NCBI GenBank assembly: GCA_025937615.1
Contig: JAICRA010000065.1
Span: forward strand, 1-7,499
Direction of reading: 5' to 3'
DNA from: Thermomicrobiales bacterium
GTDB lineage: Bacteria > Chloroflexota > Chloroflexia > Thermomicrobiales > UBA6265
DNA length: 7,499 bases
Positions 5,734 to 7,499 of this stretch are shown in pieces. A program made the translations under genes and the position numbers. Each line of letters begins with the position of its first letter. Positions within the stretch are counted from its first letter, which is position 1. The notes under the pieces were generated by a model. It saw only the letters and a list, made by a program, of their open reading frames with translations. It made no database searches and had not been told where the DNA came from.

Positions 5734-5889
5734 TCGCGTTGGCTCGGTCATCTCCTGTGCGGCGGAATCACGCCTCACGCTTTGCCACCAGGCGACCAGG
5801 AAACCAATGCCCACAGATCGCAGCGCCCGCCGCCGATTCGTAGGCGTTGCCCAGGACCGCGCGATGCGGTCGAACCGCCGTCCGTCCAC
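5329..5889 (-). CDS. Exported cysteine-rich tandem-repeat protein, Tat-like signal
   Basis: A 186-residue protein with no recognised enzyme motif. The start is GTG at 5889, seven bases after AAGGAG. Residues 1-17 (MDGRRFDRIARSWATPT) precede a twin-arginine-like signal, NRRRALR at 18-24, and a hydrophobic stretch VGIGFLVAWW at 26-35. This N-terminal style recurs in Thermomicrobia proteins, from memory. The mature part holds 24 cysteines. Ten at 53, 59, 67, 72, 77, 84, 90, 91, 96 and 97 recur exactly 52 residues later at 105 to 149, followed by a shortened third unit with Cys 155, 161, 174 and 179. Each full unit contains a CCGNG[SA]CCP core. Many disulfides outside the cytoplasm are likely; metal binding is also possible. 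It is codirectional with the copper genes, 138 bp downstream of copZ. Function unknown. Confidence 0.85.
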   Translation of the reverse strand: MDGRRFDRIARSWATPTNRRRALRSVGIGFLVAWWQSVRRDSAAQEMTEPTRCSQDAECLDGDADPCTGAACVDELCTYFIVDCIPGHICCGNGSCCPVEEGGSCLADTDCVAASEDPCAGARCEGGSCVPFLATCDPDFVCCGNGACCPIGSGCVADVDCAALPSVLGGTARCISGVCVPGTTPT

Positions 5890-5977
5890 GCTGGTGCTCC
5901 TTCCCGCGTCCCACGCTTTGTTGACAGCAACGGTTGAAGAATGGGGTGCGTTCCGGCGCTGGCTGGTCTAACGACAA

Positions 5978-6010
5978 GCGGCGCCCGCGGGATTCGACCG
6001 TGAACGCCGC
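5978..6010 (-). terminator. Weak candidate terminator after copZ
   Basis: GCGGCG (5978-5983) pairs with CGCCGC (6005-6010) around a 21-base loop, 18 bases past the copZ stop on the minus strand, and is followed by TTGTCGTT. The stem is short and the T-tract broken. The rest of 5890-6027 shows no gene and no clear promoter for the Cys-rich gene, apart from the ribosome site AAGGAG. Confidence 0.25.
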
Positions 6011-6027
6011 ATGATCCAGCAGGCAGA

Positions 6028-6240
6028 CTATTTCGCGACCGGATATCCCGCCTCGTCCAGCGCCGCTTCGAGCTGCGCCAGCGAGACCCGACCCGGATCG
6101 AAATCGATCTCGACGCGCTTGGTGTCCTGGTCGGCCTCGACACGGGCTACACCCGGCAGCGTACCGACTTCCTCCTTGATCGTGGCCACGCAGTGTCCGC
6201 AGGAGATATCAGGCGCGGTGAGCGTTACGTGTTCCATCAT
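6028..6240 (-). CDS. copZ: Heavy-metal-associated (HMA) domain protein, CopZ-like copper chaperone
   Basis: A 70-residue single HMA domain, about the length of CopZ/Atx1 chaperones. These bind Cu(I) in the cytoplasm and deliver it to a P-type ATPase. Seen: a beta-strand MEHVTLTAPDI, then the metal site SCGHC (Cys14 and Cys17, CxxC), the helix ATIKEEVGTLPGVARVEAD, a strand KRVEIDFDPGRV, and a final helix LAQLEAALDEAGYPV, the standard ferredoxin-like order. The residue two before the first Cys is Ile rather than the common Met. Start choice is open: the ATG at 6240 has no close ribosome site, while an in-frame TTG at 6249 has AGGA seven bases upstream and would add three residues. It lies 71 bp downstream of the copper ATPase on the same strand, so the two probably share a transcript. 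Confidence 0.9.
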   Translation of the reverse strand: MMEHVTLTAPDISCGHCVATIKEEVGTLPGVARVEADQDTKRVEIDFDPGRVSLAQLEAALDEAGYPVAK

Positions 6241-6269
6241 CGATGCCAACTGGTTTTCCTTTCTATCGG

Positions 6270-6297
6270 TGCGTGCCACGTGACTGCGCGGCACGCA
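6270..6297 (-). other. Hairpin in the copA-copZ intercistronic gap
   Basis: TGCGTGCC (6270-6277) pairs perfectly with GGCACGCA (6290-6297) around 12 bases. It lies between the ATPase stop and the chaperone's ribosome site. No T-tract follows. It could stabilise a processed copZ mRNA or partly terminate the transcript. Confidence 0.45.
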
Positions 6298-6311
6298 AGA
6301 ATCATCGAGTT

Positions 6312-7499
6312 TTATGCCCCATCTTGACCAAACAGTCTCGACGCTCCCTGCTCCGGCGAGACAACACCCGACGACTCGTCTGTCGAATGCTGTTCCATCG
6401 GCGTAGTCGTTCCCTCCATACTGGAGACACCCATCCCGCTGCGCTCGCTCAGCCAAAGTGCGCCAGCGCCGATGGCCAGAGCCAGGATCGCGATCGCCAC
6501 CAGATACCCCCAGTCGGCGATCCGTGCCCGCAGCGGCGGATGGAGGATCTCCTGAACGCTGGCCGCGGGACGGAAGCCGCGCAGCCGCAGCGCGTTCGTC
6601 ACCACGCTGACGCTGCTCATCGCCATTGCCGCCGCCGCAAGGACCGGATTGAGAAGGATGCCCCAGAGCGGCCAGAGCAGCCCCATCGCCACCGGGATCA
6701 GGACCACGTTGTAACCGAAGGCCCAGAACAATCCCTGCTTGATGGTGCCGACGGTCTTGCGCGAGAGAGCGATCGCGGTCACGATCGTGCGCAGATCGCC
6801 GCCGACAAGGGTGATGTCGGAGGCGGCGATCGCTACGTCCGTACCCGTGCCGATCGCGATGCCGAGATCCGCCTGGGCCAGTGCCGGGGCGTCGTTGATG
6901 CCGTCGCCGACCATCGCCACGATCCTGCCTTGGGCCTGCAGTGCCGTGACCTTGGCTGCCTTCTCGTCCGGTAGCACCTCGGCCAGCACGTGCTCAGGTG
7001 CGATGCCAACCTCGTGCGCAATCGCCTCGGCCGTCGCCCGGTTGTCGCCAGTCAGCATCCAGACCTCGAGTCCAAGCGCTGCCAGCTCGGAGACCGCCTC
7101 CCGCGACTCCGGCTTCAGCGTGTCGGCGACCGCGATCAGACCTGCCGCGCGGCCGTCGACAGTGACGAAGATCGGCGTCGCTCCAGTCGATGCCAGCGCT
7201 TCCGCGCGTGACGCCAGACTGTCGAGGGCAATATCGGTTTGTGCCATCAGCGCGCGGTTGCCGATGGCCACCGCCCGCCCCTCGATCTCGGCCTCGATCC
7301 CCTTGCCGGTGATGGAACGGAACGACGCCGCCGGCGGCAGATCGACCCCCAGCTCGCGGGCACGCAGCACGATCGCCTCACCCAGCGGGTGCTCGGACCC
7401 GACCTCGGCCGCAGCCGCCAGACGCAGCAGCTCCCGCTCCGTGAGTCCGTCAGCGGCGACGACCACCGTCACCGCGGGTTTGCCGCGGGTCAGCGTCCC
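6312..7499 (-). CDS. copA: Cu(I)-exporting P1B-type ATPase, N-terminal half beyond window
   Basis: The frame stays open to the window edge. The first visible residues, GTLTRGKPA, are the tail of the DKTGTLT phosphorylation motif, so the phosphorylated Asp lies just outside; 395 residues are visible. Seen (numbered from the edge): the P1B nucleotide-domain SEHP at 35-38, TGDN at 150-153, GDGINDAPALAQAD at 198-211, then membrane helices with GYN at 262-264 and MAMSSVSVVTNALRL at 292-306. Tyr-Asn in one helix and MxxSS in the next are the Cu(I)-selectivity residues of the P1B-1 subgroup. The CPC helix should be upstream. It pumps Cu(I) out of the cytoplasm using ATP. Unusually, about 87 residues follow the last standard helix, including one more hydrophobic segment (331-350) and a Met/His-containing tail. 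The CopZ-like gene follows 71 bp downstream. Confidence 0.95.
   Translation of the reverse strand, partial: GTLTRGKPAVTVVVAADGLTERELLRLAAAAEVGSEHPLGEAIVLRARELGVDLPPAASFRSITGKGIEAEIEGRAVAIGNRALMAQTDIALDSLASRAEALASTGATPIFVTVDGRAAGLIAVADTLKPESREAVSELAALGLEVWMLTGDNRATAEAIAHEVGIAPEHVLAEVLPDEKAAKVTALQAQGRIVAMVGDGINDAPALAQADLGIAIGTGTDVAIAASDITLVGGDLRTIVTAIALSRKTVGTIKQGLFWAFGYNVVLIPVAMGLLWPLWGILLNPVLAAAAMAMSSVSVVTNALRLRGFRPAASVQEILHPPLRARIADWGYLVAIAILALAIGAGALWLSERSGMGVSSMEGTTTPMEQHSTDESSGVVSPEQGASRLFGQDGA

Noticed and set aside
5921..5926. TTGACA on the plus strand upstream of the Cys-rich gene
   Set aside because: No -10 box at 16-18 bp, and it points toward opposite-strand genes with nothing to transcribe.
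5984..6005. tRNA T-arm-like text (GGTCGAATCCC) on the minus strand
   Set aside because: The loop is out of register with a TTCRA loop, the stem has a mismatch, and no acceptor stem, anticodon arm or CCA end can be built around it.
6243..6974. Long plus-strand open frame opposite the copper ATPase
   Set aside because: His/Arg/Asp-rich low-complexity translation typical of the antisense of GC-rich coding DNA.
1..7499. Mobile element, CRISPR array, toxin-antitoxin or phage-defence system
   Set aside because: No transposase, integrase, regularly spaced direct repeats, terminal inverted repeats or defence domains were seen on either strand.

Overview
The window is GC-rich, densely coding DNA with no phage, IS, CRISPR, rRNA or tRNA sequence that I can see. 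Protein style points to the Chloroflexota, probably the Thermomicrobia/Sphaerobacter side. The main hint is the N-terminus of the Cys-rich protein (an 'RRFD..AR...' start, then a twin-arginine-like stretch); the Hsp20 and copper ATPase also fit. This taxonomic call is from memory of family style, not a search. Nine protein genes are supported, two of them cut by the window ends.

Layout. (1) 1-1542, + strand: the 3' part of an acyl-CoA-dehydrogenase-fold flavoprotein, followed 16 bp later by a flavin reductase. The flavoprotein has no glutamate at the usual catalytic position, so the pair looks like a two-component, reduced-flavin-dependent monooxygenase system. (2) 1565-2368, - strand: a six-helix membrane protein of unknown function, convergent with the reductase. 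(3) 2369-2691: non-coding, rich in inverted repeats. (4) 2692-3195, - strand: an Hsp20 small heat-shock protein. (5) 3196-3535: a divergent control region. It holds a near-consensus sigma-70-type promoter (TTGACA-17-TATTGT) reading right, overlaid by two perfect copies of the palindrome GCTAACnnnGTTAGC. (6) 3536-5296, + strand: an SRPBCC ligand-binding protein, a TetR-family repressor and a membrane-anchored SAM methyltransferase. (7) 5329-5889, - strand: an exported protein with 24 cysteines in an exact 52-residue repeat. (8) 6028-7499, - strand: a CopZ-like copper chaperone downstream of a Cu(I) P1B-type ATPase whose N-terminal half lies beyond the window.

How they work together. The TetR gene follows the SRPBCC gene by 21 bp and lies downstream of the double-operator promoter, so the simplest reading is an autoregulated operon that responds to a small hydrophobic ligand. 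CopA and CopZ form a standard copper-efflux unit: chaperone plus exporter. The Cys-rich exported protein lies just downstream of them on the same strand, but a functional link is unproven. Hsp20 stands alone in the stress-response role.

I found no large undescribed system. The best leads are the twin operator with its built-in regulator, the ACAD-like oxygenase pair, and the 10-cysteine tandem-repeat protein.
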